From Microvirga alba (GTDB lineage: Bacteria; Pseudomonadota; Alphaproteobacteria; Rhizobiales; Beijerinckiaceae), in assembly GCF_015694465.1 (NCBI RefSeq), contig NZ_JADQDO010000011.1, forward strand, positions 38,214-102,213: a stretch of 64,000 bases of DNA. Direction: 5' to 3'. Below, in pieces: positions 52,794-61,534 of this stretch. The position numbers and the translations under genes are program-made. The notes below the pieces were generated by a model. The model did not search any database. It was given only the letters and a program-made list of their open reading frames with translations, and was not told the origin of the DNA. Numbering within the stretch: the first letter of the stretch is position 1; the number at the start of each line of letters is the position of its first letter.

Positions 52794-53189
52794 TCACAAC
52801 CGACACAAAGGATGATATTATACCTCATCGCTCTAAAACGATACGGCACCTGCCCATTACGAGGTGTGGTTCTTATGGAGAGGTCACTTTAGCTTTGGGA
52901 GGCGGCATTGATGCCCGCCCGTTGGTTTCGGTGGAGAATGCCAGTCAGGGCTTTGCCTTCCGCCATAGCTTGCAGAAGGAAATGTGGGTCGCGTGAATGG
53001 GGTGGGACGACCACAGGCTCAGCGGGAACACCGCTGACTGTCTAGCTTGAAGGTCCCGCGATGAAGAGAGGCTCGGCGCTGATGCTGCCCCATCAGCGCG
53101 ATGGATCGCTTTCGGTTCAGATGAGCGGCGATTTCTCGCTTCGCATGGACAGCTGATCGATCCGACCTAGACTCAAACATACGACAGAT

Positions 53190-53357
53190 TTGGGGATTGG
53201 CAGCCTTAGCCTGTCAAGGCCGGTCAAGCACGGCAGCAAGCCCACCGATGGGAAGGCAAAGGCCTTGTACGAAAGATCAACCGGGATCAGCTTTGTCGTT
53301 GGTATCTTGGTCTCTGTTGCGGCGGTCGTCTCCCTGCGCACGGCGGGTGCGCACTGA
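53190..53357 (+). CDS. Possible small membrane protein upstream of hpnK
   Basis: A 55-codon frame from a TTG at 53190 ends in TGA sharing its last base with the hpnK ATG (TGATG). It would encode a basic N-terminus and one C-terminal membrane helix (GISFVVGILVSVAAVVSL). Third codon positions are strongly G/C, as in neighbouring genes. The start is uncertain because no clear ribosome binding site precedes it. I do not recognise a family. Confidence 0.35.
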   Translation: MGIGSLSLSRPVKHGSKPTDGKAKALYERSTGISFVVGILVSVAAVVSLRTAGAH

Positions 53358-54253
53358 TGTCCGGTGCGAGCAGAGTTATCGTCACCGCGGACGATTTCGG
53401 AATGTCGCTCGCGGTCAACGAGGCCGTCGAGTTGGCGCATCGAAACGGTATTCTCACATGCGCAAGTCTCATGGTGACGGGGGACGCGGCCGACGATGCG
53501 GTCAGAAGGGCTCGGCGGATGCCGGGGCTCGGAGTGGGTTTGCATCTGACATTGATTGGTGGCCCGTCCGCGCTTGGTCGCTCCGATATCCCCGATCTGC
53601 TAGCCCCGCGTGCGCGACAGGTCCTGCATAGTGCCCCCTGGCGGGTTGGCACCCGGATCGCTTTTTCGCGTCGTGTTCAAGGGCAAGTGCGTGCTGAGAT
53701 CAGTGCGCAACTTGATCTGTTCCGGAAATCGGGGCTCGTCCTCGACCACGTTGATGGGCACTGGCACTTCCATCAGCACCCTTCGATTCTCCACATCCTC
53801 ACCCAAGAAATGGCGGTAGCGTCGGCGCGGGTCCCCATCCGGGTCCCTCATGAACCGGTTTTGTCATCGTGGCGCGCGGCCGGGCGGCGCCGTTTCGGGG
53901 AGAGACTGCTGAGAGCTGCCGCCCATCGCGGGCTCACCAAGCACATGAAGCGGCACCTGCGACAATCCAATCTCGCATTCAATGACTGGTTCTTTGGCCT
54001 CTATGACGCAGGCGCGATGGACCGGTCGTGCCTTTTGGGCATCGCGACCAATCTTCCGTCTGGGGTGACCGAGATTGGAATGCATCCAGCGGTCAGCGGA
54101 TCGCCGGTGTCTCCGTTTGCCCCGCCTGCATTCTGGCGCCCTGGCGATGAACTTGCGGCCTTGACTGATTCCGAAGTGGTCGCGGCCTTTAGGGACAGGA
54201 TGGACACGTACCTCATTCGCTTCCAGGATTTGTCCGAAGGAGCCGGCTCATGA
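53357..54253 (+). CDS. hpnK: Hopanoid deacetylase HpnK (YdjC-like)
   Basis: This is a 298-residue YdjC/ChbG-fold protein that deacetylates the GlcNAc unit added by HpnI. The metal and catalytic residues lie in IVTADDFGMSLAVNEA, GVGLHLTLIGG and DHVDGHWHFHQHP. The C-terminal TEIGMHPA is also conserved. Length is normal. It overlaps hpnL by four bases and may be coupled to a small upstream frame. With hpnI and hpnJ it completes the cyclitol-ether branch. Confidence 0.9.
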   Translation: MSGASRVIVTADDFGMSLAVNEAVELAHRNGILTCASLMVTGDAADDAVRRARRMPGLGVGLHLTLIGGPSALGRSDIPDLLAPRARQVLHSAPWRVGTRIAFSRRVQGQVRAEISAQLDLFRKSGLVLDHVDGHWHFHQHPSILHILTQEMAVASARVPIRVPHEPVLSSWRAAGRRRFGERLLRAAAHRGLTKHMKRHLRQSNLAFNDWFFGLYDAGAMDRSCLLGIATNLPSGVTEIGMHPAVSGSPVSPFAPPAFWRPGDELAALTDSEVVAAFRDRMDTYLIRFQDLSEGAGS

Positions 54254-55278
54254 GGAAGTCCCGGCTCTCGATCCTATTCCCCCTCCTCGGCGCGATCGCT
54301 TTTCTGTGCCTGATCGCTTGGGCAGGGCTGGGTCAGATCTGGAGAGCGCTCGATCAAGTCGGGTGGCCCGGCTTCGCCTTGATTTGCCTGCTCCAGACTC
54401 TTGCGATGGGCCTTTGTGCCACCGCATGGTGGTTGTTGACCGTTCGAATGAGCTATGGCGCGTGTTTCGCCGCACGGATCGTGCGGGACGGCACCACGAG
54501 CCTCGCCAGTATCGTGCCAGGCCTCGGTGAGGCCGTCGGCACGCGCATTCTCATTCTCTTCGGCATGAACGGCTTTGCGGCAGGAGCAAGTATACTTCTG
54601 GATATCGCGGCGGAGACGCTGGCCTTGGCGCTTTACATCAGCATCGGCCTGGTTCTGCTGTCATACTATGTCGGTTGGGGCGAAATGGTGCGTTGGGCTG
54701 GCATGGCAGCCGTGGGCATCGTTCCGATTCTGATCCTATATTGGGCTGTCCGCCACCGCAGTGCGCGTCGACTTGTCTATTGGGTTGGAGACCGTTTCGC
54801 GATCTTGCTTGGCCTTGGTGGCGTGGCTGTTCCGGCGGGTCTCGCGGCGGCGCTTCGGGAGCTTCATGGCCGGCGCTGGGCGATGTGCGCCTCCGTTGCC
54901 GTCCATCTCATGGCATGGGTTGCAAGTGCTTTTCAGATCTGGGTCATCGCGCACGAACTCGATCGGCCGCTAGGTCTTGGAGCTGCGCTGCTGATCGACA
55001 GCCTCGTTCATGCGGCGCGGGGAGCTTTTTACCTTGTGCCATGGGGCACAGGTATCCAAGAGGGAGCCTTCATTCTGGTTGGCGCGGCCGTCGGCCTCGA
55101 TGCCCCAAGCGCGCTTGCCATGTCGTTGATCTTCAGGGTCCGGGACTTGGTTCTCGGCGGACCGGCGGCCCTGCTATGGGGGCTATTGGAATGGAGGCGT
55201 GCACGCCTCCATGTCCCTGCCACTGAGGCTGGTGAACCGGGTTTGGCCAACCAGGGGGGAGAACGATCGCGACGCTGA
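54250..55278 (+). CDS. hpnL: Hopanoid-associated membrane protein HpnL
   Basis: This is a 342-residue integral membrane protein of the lysylphosphatidylglycerol-synthase-TM/UPF0104 family, with about eight hydrophobic segments. Helix 1 is ILFPLLGAIAFLCLIAWAGL. The conserved SLASIVPGLGEAVGTRILIL and the C-terminal YLVPWGTGIQEGAFIL match HpnL proteins. It is the partner of hpnK in many hopanoid clusters; a flippase or membrane-organising role is proposed but not settled. It converges on the MipA-like gene with 23 bases between. Confidence 0.88.
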   Translation: MRKSRLSILFPLLGAIAFLCLIAWAGLGQIWRALDQVGWPGFALICLLQTLAMGLCATAWWLLTVRMSYGACFAARIVRDGTTSLASIVPGLGEAVGTRILILFGMNGFAAGASILLDIAAETLALALYISIGLVLLSYYVGWGEMVRWAGMAAVGIVPILILYWAVRHRSARRLVYWVGDRFAILLGLGGVAVPAGLAAALRELHGRRWAMCASVAVHLMAWVASAFQIWVIAHELDRPLGLGAALLIDSLVHAARGAFYLVPWGTGIQEGAFILVGAAVGLDAPSALAMSLIFRVRDLVLGGPAALLWGLLEWRRARLHVPATEAGEPGLANQGGERSRR

Positions 55279-55301
55279 AGCGGAGTGATCTGCCTGAATT
55301 C

Positions 55302-56126
55302 CTACGGGGCGAACACGAACGAGTATGAGAGGCTTGCACCGACGAGAAATTGATCGGCAGAACCGAGACGCCGGGTGATAGGACTGTCGGCAGCATCACC
55401 GATGAGACGCCGATAGCCGGCATAGACAGTCGTCGTCCATTGCTCCGACCACGCATATGATGCCGAAGCAAGGACGCCAGCGGACGTGACACCGCCTTTT
55501 GCCTTGAAAGGCGTGACGAGACCGTTCAGCGACGCCTCAAACGGGGTTACAGAGAAGTAAGCCCGCGCGAAATTGGAATCTCCAAACGACACGCGCGGTC
55601 CAATAGAGAAGGTATAAAGGCCCTCTCGCCGCACGAGGTCGACTTCTAAATCTCCGACGAACCCATCGTATCCATTGACGCCGTAGCGAACCTCAGCACG
55701 GGCCCGCAGCCAGTTTGCGGGCCAATATTCAGCGAACAGGCCCGGTTCAATAGACCAATTGACTTTCCGCAGGCCGAAAAGCTGCCGCTCCGACCCATAG
55801 TACCGGCCGCCTTCGAACCTGACCACGGGGCCAGCGCGGAAATTAGGCCAGTCCAGAACAGCGAAATCGATGCCATCGTCAGGGGCGCTCCAGCGGGCAG
55901 GCTCGCCGACACGACGGTAGTCGATCGACGGGTATCCGAACACGGAGAACTTATCTGAGCCAGGGTATCTCGGTCCGACTTCGCCGTAGCCTGTGAGCGT
56001 GATGATCCAGCCGGTTGGGTTGACCGGGGTGCTCTGAGCGGGGACCGTCTTGATGTCCGCAGCGAAAGCCGGCGAAGCTACGCCCGCTGCAAGAGAACAA
56101 ATGATCAGGCGCACCTTAGAGTGCAT
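55302..56126 (-). CDS. MipA/OmpV-family outer-membrane protein, second copy
   Basis: This is a 274-residue MipA/OmpV barrel protein. The ATG at 56126 has AAGGGGG upstream and starts a signal peptide (VRLIICSLAAGVASPAFAAD); an ATG at 56174 adds residues without support. The mature chain starts GWIITLTGYGEVGPRYPGSD and shares the order IEPGLFAEYWP, VNGYDGFVGDLEVDLV, FKAKGGV and ASYAWSEQWTTTVY with the copy at 2589-3461. Here it ends the hopanoid block rather than following a two-component system. Its function is not established. Confidence 0.87.
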   Translation of the reverse strand: MHSKVRLIICSLAAGVASPAFAADIKTVPAQSTPVNPTGWIITLTGYGEVGPRYPGSDKFSVFGYPSIDYRRVGEPARWSAPDDGIDFAVLDWPNFRAGPVVRFEGGRYYGSERQLFGLRKVNWSIEPGLFAEYWPANWLRARAEVRYGVNGYDGFVGDLEVDLVRREGLYTFSIGPRVSFGDSNFARAYFSVTPFEASLNGLVTPFKAKGGVTSAGVLASASYAWSEQWTTTVYAGYRRLIGDAADSPITRRLGSADQFLVGASLSYSFVFAP

Positions 56127-56174
56127 AATTGGCCCCCTTAGCCAGCCCACGAATTGGGCCAAGAATGATAACAC

Positions 56175-56514
56175 ATTTTACGGAATTGTATCAGGCTATA
56201 AGGAATTATATCTGATCTGTTGGAAAATTCCGTTGGGTCAAACGGGCCCCTGGTATCGTGGGCTCATTCGGCGAGGATTTCGAATTGCTCTGCCAATTGG
56301 GATCAAAGGCAAATTTCGCCTGGCGTCTGCGCATCATATGAACCGTCTCGATCATCGAGGAGGCTCGGCGCAGAGAGCTGGTCCCAGCGCCGGATCTCTT
56401 CATGGATAGCGCTGGGAATTACTATCTCGTCCGGCCGCGCGAGCGAGGGGCGTACCCCGCCTCTCGCCGCATCGCAACTGGCTGCGGGAGAGGCCGGACG
56501 TTCTCGAACCGCCA
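56175..56514. other. Intergenic upstream of the second MipA-like gene
   Basis: This is about 340 bases between two minus-strand genes. The AT-rich stretch 56165-56235 is the likely promoter region for the MipA-like gene. A 70-codon frame (56303-56515) is listed separately. Confidence 0.4.
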
Positions 56515-56515
56515 T
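56303..56515 (-). CDS. Possible small ORF coupled to the IclR gene
   Basis: A 70-codon frame starts at an ATG whose first base is the last base of the iclR stop (TGATG). The second half (DEIVIPSAIHEEIRRWDQLS) reads like a soluble helical peptide, but no family is recognised. Translational coupling is the only argument in favour. Confidence 0.25.
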   Translation of the reverse strand: MAVRERPASPAASCDAARGGVRPSLARPDEIVIPSAIHEEIRRWDQLSAPSLLDDRDGSYDAQTPGEICL

Positions 56516-57267
56516 CAGCTCATCCAGCGGCGATCCCCCACACGCGACCCAAAACCGTGCGCGAACAGCAGGAGTGCGTCGATGATTGGCTGGTCGCTCG
56601 TGCTCTTTACCGCAAACAGCGGATACGAAACGCTGATTGCGACCGCCATTCCTTGCGCATCCTCGAACGCGACGGACACGGACTTGACGCCTTCGAAGAG
56701 CTCCTGACTCGAGACCGCGTAGCGACGAAGGCGCGTGATGGAGAGCTCCGATAGCAAATCATCGATGGAGCCGACTGTCTGCTTCGTCACCGGATTGAGC
56801 GATGGCGCGAATGCCTCGCGCACCTCACCGTCGGATTTCAACGCGAGAAGCGCCTTCCCCATGGCCGCAGCATGCGCAGGCAGCCGGTGGCCCGGCTCGA
56901 CCGAAAACTGGATGGGCTGCGAGCCGCGCGCCGTCTTTAGCACCACGACCTCATTTCCAGAAAGCACGCCCAGCCAGGCCGTATGTTCGGTTTGCCTCGC
57001 GAGGTCTTCGATATCTTTTTGTGCCTGCTCGACAATATCGAAATGTCGGTGGAAGCCGCCCGCCAGCTGCACGGCAAGAATGCCCGCCCGATAGCGTTGG
57101 GTCACTGGGTCCTGCTCCAGGAGGCCGCCTCGTGCCAGGGACGCAAGCAGTCGCGATGCGCTGCTGCGGGTCACCTTCAGGTGGCGACTCGTATCTCCCA
57201 CCCGGATCTCCCCGCCGGAACTCACCATGAGTTTCAGTGCCTCTACGGCCTTATCGATCGATTTCAT
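56515..57267 (-). CDS. IclR-family transcriptional regulator
   Basis: This is a 250-residue IclR-type regulator. The N-terminal winged helix-turn-helix occupies residues 1-65 (SIDKAVEALKLMVSSGGEIR, then TRSSASRLLASLARGGLLEQ). The C-terminal effector domain has HRLPAHAAAMGKALLA and RRYAVSSQELFEGVKSVSVA, the conserved ligand-pocket region. It is divergent from the thiamine-diphosphate enzyme gene, with inverted repeats of TGTTGCAT in the 110-base gap. It probably controls the catabolic operon 57378-63858 and itself. Confidence 0.9.
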   Translation of the reverse strand: MKSIDKAVEALKLMVSSGGEIRVGDTSRHLKVTRSSASRLLASLARGGLLEQDPVTQRYRAGILAVQLAGGFHRHFDIVEQAQKDIEDLARQTEHTAWLGVLSGNEVVVLKTARGSQPIQFSVEPGHRLPAHAAAMGKALLALKSDGEVREAFAPSLNPVTKQTVGSIDDLLSELSITRLRRYAVSSQELFEGVKSVSVAFEDAQGMAVAISVSYPLFAVKSTSDQPIIDALLLFAHGFGSRVGDRRWMS

Positions 57268-57326
57268 AAACCCTCTCGATCCCGCTTGACGGACGGGAAA
57301 TTAGCAGCTTACTCTAATAAACAACA

Positions 57327-57358
57327 TGTTGCATAATAAGCAACACTTTAATGCAACA
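57327..57358. promoter_or_regulatory. IclR-type operator cluster
   Basis: TGTTGCAT at 57327-57334 pairs perfectly with ATGCAACA at 57351-57358, and TGTTGC also pairs with GCAACA at 57340-57345. Overlapping half-sites of this kind between a divergent iclR gene and its target are typical binding sites. They sit 20-50 bases upstream of the preferred ATG at 57378. Confidence 0.55.
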
Positions 57359-57377
57359 CAATGAGGAAAAAGAGACG

Positions 57378-59078
57378 ATGCGCGGGACCGCTGGTAAAAT
57401 TCTGTACGAAACTCTCAAAAGCTACGGCGTGACCTGCCTCTTCGGGATGGAAGACCCCATTCACGTGTTTCATGCGGTCGATCGCGGTTTCACCCGCATC
57501 GTCACGGCGCGCGACGAGAAACATGCTGCGATCATGGCGCACGGTTACGCGCAGGCCACCGGCCGTCCCGGCGTTTGCGCCTCGACATTCGGCCCTGGCG
57601 CCACCAACCTGATTACCGGACTTCTGGAGGCACAGCGTTCCTCCGTTCCGGTTATCGCGCTCGTTCAGGACCACCCGCTGCGCCTCAAGAACAAGAACGC
57701 GAGCAGCGAATTGGACCACGCGGTCGCTCTTGCTCCTTACGTTAAAGACGTCACTCGAATCGATGCGCCCGAGCAGGCGGCCGACGCTGTCCGCAAAGCG
57801 TTCAGGATCGCCACCACGGGGCGTCCTGGTCCCGTCGTGCTCTTGTGCCCCAGCGATGTCATGGCAGCGGAAACGGATGGGGAGCCGTGGGCGGATCCGG
57901 CCTATGTGCATTTTCCTGCCAACCGCATGCGCGCCAGCCGGGAGTCGATCGCAGCGGCGGTCGATCATCTCACAGCAGCCGAGCGGCCGCTGATCATTGC
58001 GGGCGGTGGCTGCATCATCTCGGGAGCGGAGCGGGAGCTCAGAACGCTCGCGGAATTGCTCGACATTCCCGTCGCAACCACGATGACCGGGCGCGGAGCA
58101 ATTCCGGATGATCACGAACTCGCAGTCGGGCCACTCGGGTCGACCACAGGCGGGCGCTATGGCCGAGGGCAGATCTCAAACGCCCTCTTCAGCGAAGCGG
58201 ATGTGGTGTTCGTGCTCGGGTCGCGCACCGGTCAGATTTGCTACAGCGACTGGTCGTTGCCTAAACGCGAAACAACGCTCATTCATCTGGACATCGATCC
58301 GACCGAAATCGGTCGTAACTTTGCAACCGAAGTGCCGATGGTCGGCGACGTACGGGACACATTGCGGGACCTCATCGCCGTCTGCATCGATTCAGGACTC
58401 GCAAGTAAGAATCCGGCGGCGCGAGCCCGCGTGGCAGAATTGAAGGATCGTTGGCAGGCCGAATTTGAGCCCATGGCGCAATCGGCGCAAACCCCGATTC
58501 GACCTGAACGCCTGCTCTCTGAAATCTCAGCTTTGGTAGATGACTCGACCCTAATCGTGACCGATGCGAGCTACATCACCGGCTGGGCGATGAGTCACAT
58601 CGACGTGCCGGGGACGGGACGGTTTATTCTCTCACCTCGGGGAACTGGCGGCATTGGTTGGAGTCTTCCAGCCGCCATCGGTGCCAAGATGGCGGACCCG
58701 TCACGCAAAGTGATCTGCCTCACCGGTGATGGCGCGTTCGGCTACGTCTTCAACGAACTGGAAACCGCGGCTCGCTATGGCGTCGAGGTGCTCGTTGTCG
58801 TCTTCAACAATGGCACGCTCGGCTTCCAACGACACTGGGAGCAGAAAGTTATGGGTCGCTATCTGGAATGCGATTTCCTGGACATCGATTACGCGGAAGT
58901 TGGCCGCGCTCTGAAATGCCGCGGCGAACGCGTTGCGGATCCAGAGGCCATCGGAGCTGCGCTCAAGCGCGGCTTGTCAGCGGGCGGACCTTACGTGATC
59001 GATGTGGTCATCGATCCGGACGCGACCGCGCCGATCGTCGGTTTCGAGCGCATACTGGAAAGTGACATGGTGCACTGA
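57378..59078 (+). CDS. Thiamine-diphosphate-dependent enzyme (acetolactate synthase-like)
   Basis: This is a 566-residue three-domain ThDP enzyme of the acetolactate synthase/benzoylformate decarboxylase/sulfoacetaldehyde acetyltransferase fold. The N-terminal pyrimidine domain has the catalytic Glu in TARDEKHAAIMAHGYA and STFGPGATNL. The C-terminal pyrophosphate domain has the metal-binding GDGAFGYVFNELET with VFNNGTLGF. Length fits. I use the ATG at 57378, preceded by GAGGAAA; the ATG at 57351 overlaps the operator repeat. The substrate is unclear. It probably decarboxylates or cleaves a 2-keto acid formed in this locus, feeding the aldehyde dehydrogenase downstream (inference). Confidence 0.88.
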   Translation: MRGTAGKILYETLKSYGVTCLFGMEDPIHVFHAVDRGFTRIVTARDEKHAAIMAHGYAQATGRPGVCASTFGPGATNLITGLLEAQRSSVPVIALVQDHPLRLKNKNASSELDHAVALAPYVKDVTRIDAPEQAADAVRKAFRIATTGRPGPVVLLCPSDVMAAETDGEPWADPAYVHFPANRMRASRESIAAAVDHLTAAERPLIIAGGGCIISGAERELRTLAELLDIPVATTMTGRGAIPDDHELAVGPLGSTTGGRYGRGQISNALFSEADVVFVLGSRTGQICYSDWSLPKRETTLIHLDIDPTEIGRNFATEVPMVGDVRDTLRDLIAVCIDSGLASKNPAARARVAELKDRWQAEFEPMAQSAQTPIRPERLLSEISALVDDSTLIVTDASYITGWAMSHIDVPGTGRFILSPRGTGGIGWSLPAAIGAKMADPSRKVICLTGDGAFGYVFNELETAARYGVEVLVVVFNNGTLGFQRHWEQKVMGRYLECDFLDIDYAEVGRALKCRGERVADPEAIGAALKRGLSAGGPYVIDVVIDPDATAPIVGFERILESDMVH

Positions 59079-59139
59079 ACAGTTGAGCCGATTGCCTGAA
59101 CTAGCCGTGACTATGACACAAAAAGCAGAGGGGATTATC

Positions 59140-59949
59140 ATGCTAGGAATCTTCAAGAAGGCATTGGTCGCAACCGCAAGCATCGCGGTGGTGGCTCTCT
59201 CGACGAGCGCGTGGGCGGGGCCCACACTCGACCGCATTATGTCGGAGAAGAAACTGGTCGTCGGCGTCGCGCCCTGGAACAAGTTCGTTCTTCTGAACCC
59301 GAAGACGAATCAGTACGAAGGTCTCATCGTCGACGACATCCGGAATCTTGAGGCTATGACCGGGATCAAGGTTGAGCTCGTCAACACCACATGGAGTGGT
59401 CTTGTGGCCGGGCTTCAGGCCGGGAAGTGGGACGTTATCATGAGCGGTCTGGGAGCAACACCGGAGCGCGCAACCGCCGTGGCATTCGGTGAAGCCTTCG
59501 GATATCTCTCGTCGACGGCCATGGTCCGCGCCGATAGCCCGGTGCGCTCGCTCGCCGACCTGGACAAAGACGGTAATACTGTCTCCGTGGTCTCCGGGAC
59601 GGCAGCTCACCAGTTTGCCCAGCGCACATTCAAGAAAGCGAAGGTGAGCTCGCTCTCCGACACGGGCGCCGCGGTACTTGAAGTCATGCAGGGTCGCGCA
59701 ACGGCCTACGTAGGCGACTCGGTTTCCAATGAGCTTCGCGCCCAGGAGAGACCCACCGAGCTGCGCAACGTCAAGTTCGCAAGCAACGAAACCGAGTGGA
59801 CCAGCATGAACCATGCTGTCCGCTACAGCGATCTCGACCTCCTGACATTCCTCGACACGTATATCCGTTCGATGAAGCTCCGAGGATGGTACCGGACACT
59901 CGCGGACAAATGGAACCTGCCGCCTGAACTCGCCACCGGTCCGCATTAA
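59140..59949 (+). CDS. Polar amino-acid ABC transporter substrate-binding protein
   Basis: This is a 269-residue periplasmic binding protein, family 3. The ATG at 59140 follows AGAGGGG and begins a signal peptide (ALVATASIAVVALSTSAWA). The mature part has LDRIMSEKKLVVGVAPWNKF, the ligand-pocket WDVIMSGLGATPERATAVAF, and a second-lobe hinge at VSVVSGTAAHQFAQ. ATG 59113 is an in-frame alternative. It leads a complete three-gene transporter (binding protein, permease, ATPase). Specificity cannot be read; polar amino acids or related acids are typical. Confidence 0.9.
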   Translation: MLGIFKKALVATASIAVVALSTSAWAGPTLDRIMSEKKLVVGVAPWNKFVLLNPKTNQYEGLIVDDIRNLEAMTGIKVELVNTTWSGLVAGLQAGKWDVIMSGLGATPERATAVAFGEAFGYLSSTAMVRADSPVRSLADLDKDGNTVSVVSGTAAHQFAQRTFKKAKVSSLSDTGAAVLEVMQGRATAYVGDSVSNELRAQERPTELRNVKFASNETEWTSMNHAVRYSDLDLLTFLDTYIRSMKLRGWYRTLADKWNLPPELATGPH

Positions 59950-60040
59950 TTGATTAGAATGGTTGCGGATCGTGAGATTCGATCCGCAACCCTTATCGGC
60001 TTATCGAGACCTGCTCCGGATATATTCTTCGAGTGAATTC

Positions 60041-60709
60041 ATGAACTATACGTTCCAGTTCGGCGTTCTCGCTGACTACGGCCCGTACCTTGCAGGCGGC
60101 CTGTGGTACGCATGGTGGACAAGCTTTCCCAGCATCATTTTCACCACGATCCTCGGCGTTCTGCTCGCCGCCATGAGCATGTCGCAGCGGTGGCTGCTAC
60201 GTGGCGTCTCCGTTGTTTTCGTGGACCTGTTCCGAACCTTGCCCGTTGTGGTCCTCCTGATTTGGATCCACTACGTCATGCCGATTCTCACCGGCTTTTC
60301 CTTTTCGCCCACCGTGAGTTCAGTGATCGCTCTGTCGCTGAATGGCGCGGCGCTTGCCTGCGAGGCGTTCCGCGGCGGCCTTGAAGCTATTCCATCGACG
60401 CAGGCTCAGGCTGCCCAATCGCTTGGGTTCTCTCGCTGGCAGGTCATGCGCTATATCACTCTGCCGCAAGCGTTCTTCGCCACCCTCCCCTCTCTCACCA
60501 ATGTCCATATCACCGTCATCAAGAACGTGACGGTAACAGTTCTGATCGCCGTTCCGGAGGTAATGTTCAGGGCGCAAGAGCTGACCGTTCAATTCTTCCG
60601 GCCTCTGGAGTTCTACACGGGCGCGGCCTTCCTCTATGTCGGCCTCATCTGGGGCTACGCTTTGATCATGCGGACGCTGGAAAGGCTTCAAAAATGGCAA
60701 CCAATCTGA
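60041..60709 (+). CDS. Polar amino-acid ABC transporter permease
   Basis: This is a 222-residue HisM/GlnP-type permease with about five membrane helices. The EAA loop is QAAQSLGFSRWQVMRYITLP. The ATG at 60041 has GAGTGA upstream and begins the standard N-terminus (MNYTFQFGVLADYGPYLAGG); a start at 59963 would add 26 unusual residues. It overlaps the ATPase gene by 16 bases. Only one permease is present, so it likely forms a homodimer. Confidence 0.88.
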   Translation: MNYTFQFGVLADYGPYLAGGLWYAWWTSFPSIIFTTILGVLLAAMSMSQRWLLRGVSVVFVDLFRTLPVVVLLIWIHYVMPILTGFSFSPTVSSVIALSLNGAALACEAFRGGLEAIPSTQAQAAQSLGFSRWQVMRYITLPQAFFATLPSLTNVHITVIKNVTVTVLIAVPEVMFRAQELTVQFFRPLEFYTGAAFLYVGLIWGYALIMRTLERLQKWQPI

Positions 60710-61476
60710 TGCCCGTAGCAAAGGCCGATGCGGACCCGGTGCTCATTCGCATCCGGGACGTCCACAAATCCTATGGTGCCGTCAATGTGTTGAACGGGAT
60801 CAGCATCGACGTCGCAAAAGGCGAAGTGCTGGTTCTGTGCGGTCCCAGCGGTTGCGGCAAGAGCACCCTGCTGCGATGCATCAACGGGCTCGAGACAATT
60901 CGCAGTGGCTCCATTGCGGTGGATGGCCGCCAGGTGGAAGGCGCGACGCCCGATCTGTTGCAGCAGATCCGTCTCTCGACCGGTTTCGTCTTTCAGAACT
61001 TCAACCTGTTCCCACACATGACGACGATCGAGAACATCACGATCGCTCCGACGAAGATCAAGGGCTTGTCAAAGCGGGAGGCAAATGAGGAGGCGCGCAG
61101 GCTGCTCGAGCAGGTCGGCATGGCTGACAAGGCGCAAAGTTATCCCTTTGAGCTCTCCGGCGGACAGCGGCAGCGCGTGGCGATCGCGCGCGCTTTGGCC
61201 ATGAAGCCTTCGTTGATGCTCTTCGACGAACCGACTTCGGCGCTGGATCCCGAGATGCGCGAAGAGGTGTTGCACGTAATAAGGCGCGTCCATCAGGAGC
61301 ATAATATGACGATGATCGTCGTCACCCACGAGATCGGCTTCGCAAAAAGCGTAGCAAGCCGCGCCATGCTCCTCGATAAGGGGCAGATCGTTGAAGAAGC
61401 GCCAGCCCGCGAATTCTTCGAGCACCCCGTGGAAGAGCGGACGCGTAAATTCCTGCGCGCGATCATGAACGATTGA
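60694..61476 (+). CDS. Polar amino-acid ABC transporter ATPase
   Basis: This is a 260-residue ABC ATPase of the GlnQ/HisP type. Walker A is [18 protein letters not shown], the signature is [15 protein letters not shown], Walker B is [15 protein letters not shown], and the switch histidine is in [11 protein letters not shown]. All parts are intact. It belongs to the binding protein and permease before it. Because the aap-like system at 26515-29824 lacks an ATPase, this subunit or another genomic one could also serve it (speculative). Confidence 0.93.
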   Translation: MATNLMPVAKADADPVLIRIRDVHKSYGAVNVLNGISIDVAKGEVLVLCGPSGCGKSTLLRCINGLETIRSGSIAVDGRQVEGATPDLLQQIRLSTGFVFQNFNLFPHMTTIENITIAPTKIKGLSKREANEEARRLLEQVGMADKAQSYPFELSGGQRQRVAIARALAMKPSLMLFDEPTSALDPEMREEVLHVIRRVHQEHNMTMIVVTHEIGFAKSVASRAMLLDKGQIVEEAPAREFFEHPVEERTRKFLRAIMND

Positions 61477-61534
61477 GGCGCGCTCCGCCGTCAAGCATCG
61501 ATAGTTCTCGACATACTCCCCGAAGGTAGACCCT

